Positions 42,780 through 53,200 of a DNA stretch of 64,000 bases are shown piece after piece. The DNA lies in assembly GCA_023846275.1 (NCBI GenBank), contig JAIUJO010000072.1, positions 1,881,599 through 1,945,598 on the forward strand, read 5' to 3'. Numbering within the stretch: the stretch's first letter is position 1; each line of letters starts with the position of its first letter. The notes under the pieces were generated by a model. The model was not told where the DNA came from. It searched no databases and saw only the letters and a list, made by a program, of their open reading frames with translations. Position numbers and translations under genes: made by a program. This stretch comes from Vanilla planifolia. Its lineage: Eukaryota > Streptophyta > Magnoliopsida > Asparagales > Orchidaceae.

Positions 42780-44200
42780 AAATCATGGAAAAACCTAGTA
42801 TGAAGACCTAGTAATGTTCTCCAAAAGTTATATGATAAGATATTACTATGACTTGAGGAAGATTTCCTGAAACATCAAACCATGGAATGAAGTTTATGAA
42901 CAAATGAGGATTAATGACTTAGGTTCTGCCTTGACATTGAAGGCAAAGCTTTACGACGATGCAAGGAAATTCTTAGAAAATGAACTTAGACTACTTCCAA
43001 TGTGAGAAATCTCACGGGATTTCTTGTCAAAGGATTGACCACTAAAGATGCCTAATGAATCATTAGATTTTTATTATGTGTAATAAAAAGATTTATGATT
43101 TTTTGAGGAAGAAAGTTATCCTTGCTAACATGATTAGTTAGCCTAGATTACACTTGAAAAAATATAGGATGTTGTCTATTATAATACAGAGAGAAATGTG
43201 ATTAGCTACAAAATGTAGTCAGATGCCTAATTAAAGTAGCATAAAAAGGAATTAATGAAAAAATTGTCATGATGATATGGTCATACAAATGTGAATCATG
43301 CATCCTTCAACTATAATAATAAGAGTTAAAAAAAGGCTCAGGTGTGATGAGCTGAGTATTGTATAGTAGTATTAATGCTAACTCACAAATATCACCAAGC
43401 TAAGGGTGGTGTCGTACAAGCAAATCATTACATTATGACACAAGAAATGTTTGTAGAGTGTACTATCATACAAATGTAATAGAATGGTGTAGTTATGATA
43501 TGAGGAATTAATGGCCAATAAATGGAGATTTAGAATATCTTATAGTTAGAAAATTGTTCTACAACAAGTACTTTATGGAGAACTTAACAAACTAGATTTT
43601 TACTTTAGTTGCCTTTAATCCCAATTATTAGAATTATGGTGCCCTGCATCTAAATTTGAAAACAACTTCAATAAAGGAGCTTGCAATAGGATTAAGGGAT
43701 TCAGACCACAGGATTAGAATGGCTTAATACTAGTTATTGATCTTGTTATGATGGATTAAGAGTTTATGGTCTTTTATATATAAGATTCATTGCCTAATTA
43801 GCTTAAAAAATAAAGATATACTTTTATCCTATACTACCAACAAAGAAAAGAAGGAGAAAGGGTGTTGTGTGAGGAAGTAGAGTTAGAGGAGTCATAAGAC
43901 ATAATGGAAGAATATGTTACCCCTGGTCAGGTCCACTAAAATCATAAAGTTAGAAGAACTTCATGATTATACATCTAAAAGTAGATAATTTCTATGCGAA
44001 GCAATTAACTAATTATTTGCTTTTTGCTAATAGATTATTGTAGTCCTGATTAAGATAAGATATATTAGATGCTTACTCAAATTTTGTAATTTTAAATGTT
44101 GAATAAAATATAATCAAGCCATGTTTATGAAAATTCTTTGATAATTAGCTTGCTTAAATGATTAATTTGTCATTTAGCTTAAAGTTTTTTAGGATAATGA
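42780..44200. other. Unclassified non-satellite sequence, left flank of the island
   Basis: At about 42,775 the satellite stops in the phase just after the aagtaaatatat landmark. The next 1.4 kb has no monomer landmarks and is visibly less A-rich. On the plus strand, stretches read like decayed coding sequence. For example, at 42,880-43,000 a frame reads NEVYEQMRINDLGSALTLK, then further residues with few stops before TGA and TAA codons. Another open stretch near 43,390-43,470 contains HQAKGGVVQANHYIMTQEMF. I do not recognise the family. An old transposable element, possibly of a different class from the copia remnant next to it, is the most likely explanation, but this is inference. Confidence 0.45.
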
Positions 44201-44221
44201 AATTTACAACATATTCACTTT

Positions 44222-44620
44222 TATGTAAAATCAGTGTATTCAAATAATAGAGCAAGATAGTGAATTATAGGTTTGAAAATATTTTTGCTATTTTTGGAAT
44301 GCATTTATTTTTATTAAAATTTATTATATAAATAGTTTTCCAATCCTAAAAAACCTTGATATTCAATTTATTTATACAAATTTTTTATTTTTATGGTTAA
44401 TAGAAAATATTAAAATAAAAATTAAGAAAGCACACAAAAAATTTTTGGTAATTCATTTCAAATTAGAACATATGTCAACCCCTCGCTAAGGTCAAGAAAA
44501 ACATTACTATTTAGAAAATTAGAACTTGAGATGTTTATACAGTTGAACTCAAACTTATTTGCATTTACTAATTAAATTATAGCTCAGGATTTTCGTAGGA
44601 CAAACCCAACTAAAGTTTTT
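44222..44620 (-). repeat. LTR-like copy, 3' side of the copia element
   Basis: Shares ordered similarity with 47,729-48,110: gtaaaatcagtg against gtaaaataagtg, atttttgctatttttgg against atttttactatttttgg, tcaaattagaacatatgtc against tcaaactagaactgatgtc, the run cccctcgctaaggt against ccccaattaaggt, and gattttcgtagg against gattttctcagc. The length of about 399 bp is close to the 382 bp of the other copy. The ends are set only by where similarity fades, so the true LTR may be longer. The large divergence implies an old insertion. Confidence 0.6.
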
Positions 44621-45039
44621 AAAAAGCTCTATCCAAACTTTGCCTATTAGCAATTCTAAGTTGCACAACACAAAAGAAAATGTAAAATATAATAAGAAAA
44701 AGATTTAGAGAAAATGGACAACTTGTTATACTTGTTGACGAATAATGTAAGTTTTAAAAAGGTTAAGTATTTAATGAGATATGAGAAAATGATAGCTTAG
44801 AAGTGTTAGTCATAGCTAGAATTTTTTTGAAATTGTAGTAGCAGTAAACCATGGTCAACTATAAAATAAATTTTATGCTAGTAGATAAAAGTATAACAAA
44901 TAAAACATTTATTTAAGAAATATTATTACTATAAGAGGAATTAAAAATCAAGAATTATGCTAGACGTTACTTCATAATCCCACTTCCTATGTACTCGCAC
45001 TCTCTTTGGGATTGTACTAATTTTTTTTAAACCATGATC

Positions 45040-45850
45040 ATTTTCTGCCTTTGGCACCTTGAAAAAGAGGAATAATTTTGAAATTTTTTATTACACCTAG
45101 TTGTAGTATAATTTGATGTTGATTAGTTGGAAGAGATTTAGTGAATTCGTCTACCAAATTCTACTTGGTAGGAACATAATCAAATTTTACTAAGCATTTA
45201 GCTACTTGATTTCTAATAGCATGATATCTTACATTTATGTGCTTGGTCAAAGATGATGAACTTGGTTATTTTCTTAGGCTAATGAACCACTATTTTCAGT
45301 TCTAATGGAAATTTTTGAGAGATCTAAAGCATAATATTGAAGTCTTTGTCACATATTTAGCATAAGAAGAAGTCAAACTGCATCTAGTATGTTAAAATTT
45401 TTTAAGGAAGGATAACCTAGATGTCCTACTCTTCTATACCATAAATTGTTCTCACTTGAATGTCGAACTAGGAATTCTCATATTCTAGCTCCTAATTGAT
45501 AAAACATAATATGAGTCACATTTTCTTCTATCAACTAATAGCACTTGATCAACTTTTAATATTTTTTTGACATTATGTGTCAAAACTAATCGCATACCTA
45601 TTATCAAACAACTTATTGACACTAATTAAATTAAATTCTAATCCATCAACTAAAAATACAATTGAAAGTGTAAAATTTGGCATACCCCCAGCACTAATTT
45701 TAATTGTCTTCTTCTTAGAGTTGTCTCCAAGTGCTTCCCATTTTTGGACCACATCTTATTCATATAATTTTTTATCAATCCTTAATCATATGTCTTGAGA
45801 ATGCACTATCAAGAGAAAGACCTTTATTTTCTCTCAACTTATTGCTACAT
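45040..45850 (-). pseudogene. Decayed copia pol: protease and pre-integrase fused to RNase H end
   Basis: Minus-strand motifs, in order: SLDSAFSRHM at 45,787-45,816 corresponds to the copia protease active site (family form is LDSGA/C-S/T-x-HM; the Asp codon is at 45,808-45,810). VDGLEFNLISVNKL near 45,620-45,660 is typical of the stretch after it. LWYRRVGHLGYPSLKNF at 45,394-45,444 matches the GAG-pre-integrase LWHRRLGHL motif. TKHINVRYHAIRNQVAK, then FDYVPTK, a stop (45,161-45,163) and VDEFTKSLP at 45,128-45,247 match the C-terminal RNase H region. Integrase core and reverse transcriptase are missing. Several stops and frame changes occur. A sequence near 45,043-45,055 reading ccaaaggcagaaaa on the minus strand may be a damaged polypurine tract. 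Plus-strand open frames such as 45,577-45,798 are antisense shadows. Confidence 0.85.
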
Positions 45851-46059
45851 AAATTATAAATTTTAACTTAGTAACTAGAATTGTGATTTTCATTTGCCTA
45901 ACATGTATGTTTGCTTCTATTCTTAATTCTTAAGTATACAACTTCTAACCTATGAATACACTAGATTATGTATTCTCTAAAATAAGGAAACTAAGTAGGA
46001 TTGGATTCATAACTATCATTCACTATAGGAGTATTCATATTATCATTCTTGTTCGCCCA

Positions 46060-46560
46060 TTTAAAATAAGGTTTTAAAATAAAAATGCTTTTCTTAATTT
46101 TATAATCCTTGATAGTTTGACCATTTCTTCAACCATCAAAACATTTAACATTTGAAAAATCAAACATATGGTGAAAGGAACAAAGATATTTAAGGTTGGA
46201 AAAATAAACATGTGAAACATCAGAATTTTTTTCATGTTCAAGAGAAAAAACTCTTGTTTCAAAAGGAGTGATTTTGTTTTTCAAATAAGAATTGTCAATA
46301 ATCATGGAAGCTATTTTCACACAAATTTGAAGTATTTCTACTTTTAGTTTCTCTTTTTAATTGATGAAAGAAATCTAGAAGTTCAAATTTTTTGTATTAA
46401 TTTTTCTTTTTAGTTATTCTCAAGAACTTCACAAGTTGAATAACTTACTTCATTTTCTTATTGTTCATTAGATGTAATTAATTCATTATCATTTTTCATG
46501 AAGCTTATCATTCCCTCCTTAATAAATGAAGTTGTAGGCCAGAATCTTCCAATTGACTCC
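46060..46560 (-). pseudogene. Copia gag-pol linker remnant
   Basis: Lies between the zinc knuckle and the protease motif of the same minus-strand element. It holds the most open minus-strand frames of the region (46,129-46,320 and the overlapping 46,074-46,262), including MIIDNSYLKNKITPFETRVF and further on KYLCSFHHMFDFSNVKCFDG. In plant copia elements this interval is the poorly conserved tail of gag before protease. I see no extra domain. Treat it as part of the same broken reading frame and not as a separate gene. Confidence 0.55.
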
Positions 46561-47345
46561 AACTAGCTTGAAATTATTTCTAGTTATTTATTCCCATCTT
46601 TTTGTCTTGCATGCTTTTGGTGTCATTAACTTGTAGACATTCTTGTCTAACATGGCCAGTTTTTCCATGATCGAAGGATCATGGTGCTATCTTATTCCAC
46701 CTTCTTTTCTTCTTATTTGAAAAGCTATTCAAAAAATGTTTTCAAAATGGTTAGCTAAACCTTTAACATAAAAATTCATCTATTCTTCCAAATTCATCGA
46801 AGAGATAGATGTCGTGTCTAAATTATCTTTGCTTGCTTTAAAGGCAAATGATTATTCATTTTATGCTCCATGCTTTAACTTTCTTATGGAAACCTCCTCT
46901 TCTACTCTCCTACTCATCTCGATCTTGATCATTAACAATTCTTTAAGAAACCCATCCGTTGTGAGATTGTTTATGTCCTTAGCTACTATATTGCCATTGT
47001 AAGAGAATAATGCCCCTTATTTAGAATCTTCATAACTTTTCTTACAAGATATATAATACATAACACCTTTCAAAGATTGTCTAATCTGTTAGTATTTTTT
47101 GTGAATTGTATAAACATGTTCTTTATATTTTGTCCAATATTTATTCTAATTATCTAATAATCAAGAGTAAAAATATTTATTTATTTTTTAATCCTATAAA
47201 GTGCTTTCATAAGGTAGTTTTAACTCTTCCAAGCTTCATGCGTGATATGAAACTCCATAACTTGATTGAATTAACTTGGAGATATGCCATTAAAAAGGTT
47301 GTTGAGTGCTCTAGCACTTAATTGTGTCATTTTTCTTTGGCCATT
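46560..47345 (-). pseudogene. Decayed copia gag with damaged zinc knuckle
   Basis: Minus-strand fragments follow the UBN2-type gag of plant copia elements. LSARALNNLFNGISPS with FNQVMEFHITHEAWKS (from about 47,325 down to 47,230) corresponds to the family's NAKALNALxxxLS...F..V..C.TAHEIWDTL region. LVRKVMKIL (47,026-47,062) matches KLVRKILRSLP. NLTTDGFLKELLMIKIEM (46,914-46,970) matches the DL...LEELLGSLxTHE segment, and SFAFKAS follows. The CCHC knuckle survives as SFDHGKTGHVRQEC at 46,637-46,678: the first two cysteines are replaced by Ser and His, while the last His and Cys remain. In-frame stops and frameshifts are frequent. The plus-strand open frames at 46,814-47,002 and 47,106-47,321 are antisense to this gene. 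Confidence 0.82.
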
Positions 47346-47728
47346 ACATAGTTCATCAATAGATTTGTTCTTATTAGTGCACGAATCTCTTAGTATGACA
47401 AAGGTTAATGATCACTTCTCAAAATTCTTATTCAATTGATTTCATAAAAATTCTAACTATTTTTTAAAACATATAAAATTCACTATTATACAATAATGTA
47501 CAAAATAAATAAAGACTTTTTCCTAATGTTGCACCAATATATTGATCATAAATTAAGTCATACTAAAACCTTCGTAGAATATCGAAGTAAACAAACACAT
47601 GTATTTTTTGTAAGAATACAAAAATAATATAAAAGAAACTATAATTATTATGTAACAAAATTATATGTTAGGTAAACTTAACAAAATAAGCAAAATGTTT
47701 TGTGGGGAACCCACGCTAACGCCAATGG

Positions 47729-48110
47729 AAGTAAAATAAGTGCATAAATCTCATTAGAGGGAAGTAAATCATGAGCATTAGAATATTTTTACTATTTTTG
47801 GATTGTCATTGTTGAAAAATGTCTTTATAGAAGTAGTTTTACTTATAGAGAAAATATTATTCAAATATCAATTTAAAAATTTTAATTTTTATTATTTAAA
47901 AAAATAAAAATAAGAAAACTACCTAAAAATATTTATATGGTTGGTTCAAACTAGAACTGATGTCTTACCCCAATTAAGGTAGGGAAAAATAACATTTATA
48001 CAAAAATTACAACTTAATGTTTTTCTTTATGTTTGTCCTCCAACCCATCACATTTTGTGGCTTCAACCATAGTGCTTGATTTTCTCAGCAAGAGATCAAC
48101 TTAGTTCATT
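47729..48110 (-). repeat. LTR-like copy, 5' side of the copia element
   Basis: Counterpart of 44,222-44,620 with the shared landmarks listed there, in the same order and at about the same spacing. It lies upstream of the gag remnant for a minus-strand element, as a 5' LTR should. A primer-binding site would be expected just left of about 47,729 on the plus strand as the complement of a tRNA 3' end; nothing convincing is visible there. Confidence 0.58.
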
Positions 48111-48129
48111 AATGAGACGAAACTAAATT

Positions 48130-50255
48130 AAGACCTTTGTAAAAATAAGTTTTTTAAATTTAATAGTTCAAATTTAATTGAACCTAAATAAAAAAATTTA
48201 TAAGTGTGGCTTCACAAAGAAAAGGATTAATTCAACGAAAACAAATCTTAGCTTTTTCCAGACAAAAAAAATTACATAATAATTTTGATTCTTAATTAGG
48301 ATTTTAAATTAATTCGGGTAAAGAGATGTATCTCATGATTAATAATCAACAAATTAAAATTTTTTTTCATAAAAGAAGAAAAAAAAAATTAAAATTTAAT
48401 ATGCATTTCCCCACTCTTTCAAGGTTCTTCAACACTCCAAAGGGCTTTGAACGTAACTAATCTACTATTTTATATAGTGCAAGCCCTATTCTTCAAAACT
48501 AAGCTCGATTCACACTAAACAAGCCCATTAGAACAAAATTCTAAACATTTATAGCTTTGACAAATCAAACATAAGGGTTATCTAGTACATTTAATCAAGA
48601 GATATATATTATTAATTTTTAATATGTGCTTGCTAATTCAAGATCTATTAGTGAGTTATGAATTGTATTAAAAAATTGAAATTTTAATTTTGACCCTTAC
48701 CTTGGTCATAAAAGTATGGTTTTATTATTAATGGCTTGCTAGAATTGAGTTCCTTAATGATCTCATTATTTCTTAAGAAATTTCAAAATTCTAGTATAAT
48801 TTGGTTTTCATGTTCCTTAAACCATAGATAAAAGAAATTTGACCTAAATTTTAAACATACAAGCTTCATCACTTGGCTCCTACAAAATGAAGATACCAAA
48901 AGAACTATCCATGCAGAAGTGAGTGCCATGTTCTTATAAAAATTATGTTGTGGAAATATTTAAATCAAATGTATTGAAGAATATCTCTTATCCATATTAT
49001 TTACTCCAAAATACTATGTGATATCATGATTAAGCATGAAATGTTTTGTGTTTCAAATATAAGAACGATGGCTTGATGTTGACATTTATTAATATGTATG
49101 ACACCTTGAGAAAAATTACTAGAATATTTTTTTCTCAATTGAACCTAGACCAAGCTAAAGCCATTATGTTAACATTCGAAAAACATAACCAAACCTTAAA
49201 TATTCTTGTTGGGAAGTGTTTCTTTTGCTTAGATGTTCATCGAAATATTCTGACATGCCATTATTAAGTGATATAAGACATCACTTTATGTCCTTATGTG
49301 AAAGGTTTAATTTTTTATTCATGATATATTGCAAGGTTAGTTATGATGATCATTTTTTTGTGAGAATTTTTGAAATTTTACTAGAAGTATTTAATGATAT
49401 GGATGGAATTAGGTTAATAAATATTGTCATTATCATATAGTTAATCACTAGTTGGAGTTGAAAAAGATTTCAAGCTCTTAGGTATTCCAATAAGATGATG
49501 TCTTATATATGAAAGGCTTAGCAAGTATATGAAAGTGGGTATATAACTAGTTAAGACACTTTCATAAACGTATGGAAGACAAGACTTGCATAAGGTTAGA
49601 TCTATAAATTTGTATATATTGAAGTTGTTCCCAGTAGTAAGTCATATGATTAGACTAATGTTATTAACACTTTGTGAGGTTTTTATTGTTAAAAAAGATA
49701 AAGCATTTCGAATCTGAAGGTCTTCATAAGTCCATTTGGTAAAGTTTGGAAGGCTTAGGTAATGCCTTATAGATATGCAAAGCTTCATCGAGGACCTCAA
49801 TAATTTTAAAATATTTTCCAAACAATTAGCTTGATTTTATTTATTTGGTAAGATAATGAGTAAGAAATATTATGTTCTATGACCATGGGTTGATACCCTA
49901 GATGGTGATTTAGGAAATGTCTGTGGTCTAACGAAGGCCTTTAATAAGCGTGCAATAACTCAAATTTGCTTATGAGATTTGAGAGTTACTTGTAAAACTC
50001 ATGTAGACATATACTTCATTCATCTAATAATGAACTCAATATTGTGCCTAAATTTAAAGTACAATGGTTTGGACCTAAATAAAAATTTAATGGACAGCCC
50101 ATATAGGCTATTAAATAATAAGAAGCATCTTAAATAACATTAGAGCATATACTTGCTATAAGATTGATATTTAATTTAATTATTGTATAGTACATGGTTA
50201 ATCTAAGGTTTCAAGGAAACCTTAAGGTAGTATTGAACTTTATTATACCCAAAAT
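48130..50255. other. Unclassified non-satellite sequence, right flank of the island
   Basis: About 2.1 kb with no monomer landmarks and somewhat higher G+C than the array. Two overlapping plus-strand open frames (49,046-49,267 and 49,216-49,440) look less biased than satellite frames; the first includes LNLDQAKAIMLTFEKHNQTL. I do not recognise a family and there is no clear start signal. The stretch 49,850-50,100 resembles neither LTR copy. It could be the rest of an older element into which the copia element inserted, or captured genomic DNA. The satellite resumes at about 50,258. Confidence 0.45.
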
Positions 50256-53200
50256 GCTCAAGGTAACTCCAATGGCATTTGTTTCAACATTATTAGACCT
50301 CATTAAGAATTACTTTAAATTACCAAAGTAAATACCCAAAAATAATAATAATTTATTATTTTAATATTAAGAAAATATATATTAAAGTTAAACTTAGATA
50401 AATTAAAGCTTTGTAACAAAACCAAATCAAAGCAAGGTTAGGGTCACAAGAGAGGAGGTTGAGATATAAATAGCAATATAACATAATGAAAGTGATGCAT
50501 TTAAAAACATCAGATAATTTGTTTATAAAAGTTCTATTCCAAGGTTCTAAAGAGATTGAGTATAAAAACCTTCATTGTTAAATCATGTATGAATTAAAAT
50601 GTATCAAAAAATATTCAAAATCATAAGAAATATATTATTTTAAAAATTTAAAAAATTAAAATTTCATTGGACATAGCTTGTTTAGATGTGTCAAATGATG
50701 TTATATTCATTTCAATTGGACGTTATTTGCAATTACTATGAATTGAAAAAGTAAATAAATAAAAATAAAAAAATTATTATTATTTTAAAGTTAAGTGAAT
50801 ATATATTAAAATCAAAATGTGACAAATTATAGTGATTTAACACAACCAAATGAAAGATATATGAAGGTTGCGTTAGAGAACAATAAATGCTACATTGCAA
50901 TATAACTAGATAGAATTAAAATTTTTTAAAAACTTGCAAAAAAGTTTTGATATTTGCATTCCAATATATTAAGGAGAGTTAGCATAATAACCTCAATAGT
51001 TAAATATGTTACTATATGAAATTAGAGCTTGCAAAAGGCTAGTAAAATAAGAAAATTAAAATATAAAAATTAACATTTAATGGATATAACTCATCATGAT
51101 GAGTTTAAAGATTTTTGTTTCACACTAATTAGACCTCTATTTGAATTACTACAAATTCCAAGATTAATATACATAAGTAATTATAAATTATACTTTAATA
51201 TTAAGTAAACATATAATACAATTGAAAAGAAATAAGTTGAAGCAATATAATATAATCAAATTAAAGTAATTTTAAGGTGACATGAGAGAAGAATTAGGAT
51301 TTTATAGTAATATAACAAAATAAATATCAAAGATTTTAAAAAAAATGAGATACATTGTTTGAGAAATTTACATTCCTCGTTACAAAGGATATCGAACCCA
51401 ACAACTCAAAACATCAAATCATGTATGAATCGAAACATCACCTAAAATATGTCAAAATTATTGAAAATAAAATATCAAAAATATTAAAAATAATAATAAA
51501 TTAGGTAGGCAACAACAACTTGTGTTTAATAAGATTTTTGTCTTAATTAGAATTTATTTGGAATTGCTATAAAATTAAAAAGTATAAAAGTGTAAATGCT
51601 AATAAATTATTATTTCAATTTTTAGCATGCATATTCTAAACCTCAAATGAGATAAATTTTAGTAGAGTAATATAATGGAATTGAAGTGATGCAAAGTTCA
51701 CATTAGAGAAGAATTAGGATTTAATAGTCATAGAAAAATGAAAACAAAAAAGTACAATAGTTGAGAAATTTTTCATTAGAAATTTGCATTCTAATAAAAA
51801 CTAAGAAGATCAAGTATAATGTCAAAGATCATAAAATCATATCAAATAAAATATTTGATGAAAGTTGAATAAAACCAAAATATTAATTTTTTTAAAAATA
51901 TTAAAAATAAATAATTGCACTAATAAAGCTTAAGGAGATGAGCCCAATGATTTTTTTGTTCAACTTCATTGGACCGCATTTGGAATTATTATGAATTAAA
52001 ATATTAAATATGAATAAATAAAAGTAAATCATTATTTTAATATGAAGTATATATATATATATATATGCATGAAAGTTAAGATGAGATAAAATGAAACAAT
52101 ATAACATATCAATAATAATGTAAAGGGAGGCCCCTATAAGGGCATTAGCATTGCATAGTAATATAACTATATCAAAGTGAAACATTTGTAAAAGTGGAAT
52201 AATTTGTGTGGAAAAATTCAATTCTATGATACTAAGAAGATCGATTATAATAATCTAGAATATTAAATCTATTATGAATCGAATTCCTTATAAACTATGA
52301 AGAAAACCTTAGGAAATAAAATTTTTAAAATATAAAAATTAATAATTAATAAGACATAATAAGTCAAATGAGTATATGACATCTATTTAGTTTTAGTCAT
52401 ACCTCTCTAAGAATAATTACAAATTACTAAAGCGCATAAGAATAAATAACAAAAAATTATTACTAAAATATTATATGAATAAATATTAATTTCAAAATAC
52501 AATAAATTGAAGACATGTTATATAACAAAATCAGTTAGATGTAAAGCTCACGTAAGAGGATAATTAGAGATTTGTAGTAATATAACTAAATCATAGTGAA
52601 TGATCTAGGAAAATGAGATAGCTTGCATGGAAAATTTACATTAAAAAATACAAAGTGGATGGAGTGTAATAGCCTAAACTATTAAATCATGTATGAATCA
52701 ACATGCATTGTAAATATTGGAAAACCATTAGAAAATAATAGCTTAAAATCGAAAAGAAAAATATAGTTTGATAGAGCTTATCAAGAGAAGTCCAACGATT
52801 GTTTTTTACTCTCGATGGAACAAAGTTTGGAATTACGATGAATTATAAAACTAAATAAGAATAAATAATAAAAAAAATACTTTTTTCATTATTTGATTAG
52901 TATTTATTGAAGATTAATTAAGATGAATTGTAGTAGTCTAATATAATCAAATAAAAGCAATATAATTGTCACACAAGAAGAGAATTTTGGTTTCATAGTA
53001 ATATAACATAATCAAAGAAAAAATTTTAAAAAATGAGAAAAATTACTTAATAAATCTGTATTTCGAAATACTAACTACAATAAGTGTAACATAATCGATT
53101 ACTAAATGAATTATAAATAAAAATATCATATTAAGCATGGAATCTTCCTTGAAATAAAAATATTTAAAAAAAAAAAAATTAAATCTTACACCTACAGAGC

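Larger units (their letters stand above)
3885..42780 (+). repeat. Satellite array block 2, forward orientation (main array)
   Basis: About 38.9 kb of head-to-tail monomers. The agagctc-type landmark recurs near 4,219, 5,439, 6,636, 7,470, 8,293, 9,058, 9,479, 9,907, 10,320, 10,698, 11,104, 11,714, 12,133, 12,914, 13,424, 13,827, 14,224, 14,644, 15,458, 16,233, 16,641, 17,307, 17,719, 18,565, 19,659, 20,492 and onward. The usual spacing is 390-420 bp. Shorter or longer gaps mark truncated or merged units. Each full unit keeps the same landmark order as given in the summary. Neighbouring monomers differ at a large fraction of sites, so the array is old. The plus strand is markedly richer in A than in T throughout. 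No gene is supported; open frames such as 8,911-9,153, 15,709-15,894 and 30,822-31,031 are made of satellite sequence. Confidence 0.92.
44200..48130 (-). mobile_element. Degenerate, internally deleted Ty1/copia LTR retrotransposon
   Basis: A minus-strand element bounded by two LTR-like copies (44,222-44,620 and 47,729-48,110). Reading on the minus strand from 47.35 to 45.1 kb, the order is: gag remnant, zinc knuckle, protease motif, GAG-pre-integrase motif, then the end of RNase H. This is the copia gene order, but integrase core and reverse transcriptase are absent, so RNase H follows the pre-integrase motif within about 150 bp. The gag resembles the UBN2-type gag of plant copia elements, particularly Sire-like ones. 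Many stops and frameshifts show it is dead. An intact plant copia element would be 5-10 kb. I could not identify a primer-binding site or target-site duplication. Confidence 0.85.

Noticed and set aside
3885-42780. Regularly spaced repeats that could suggest a CRISPR array
   Set aside because: The repeated unit is over 400 bp, strongly diverged and directly tandem, with no short conserved repeat and unique spacer pattern and no cas genes. Plant retroelement remnants argue for nuclear eukaryotic DNA.
45577-45798. A 73-codon plus-strand frame in the island
   Set aside because: It is antisense to the protease to pre-integrase part of the minus-strand copia remnant.
47690-47730. A possible tRNA primer-binding site next to the 5' LTR-like copy
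   Set aside because: No stretch here matches the complement of a common primer tRNA end well enough to call.
51901-52221. A 106-codon open frame on the minus strand, the longest in the window
   Set aside because: It lies wholly in satellite sequence, spans an AT microsatellite, has a strongly biased hydrophobic Ile/Tyr/Phe/Leu composition from AT-rich DNA, and shows no domain.
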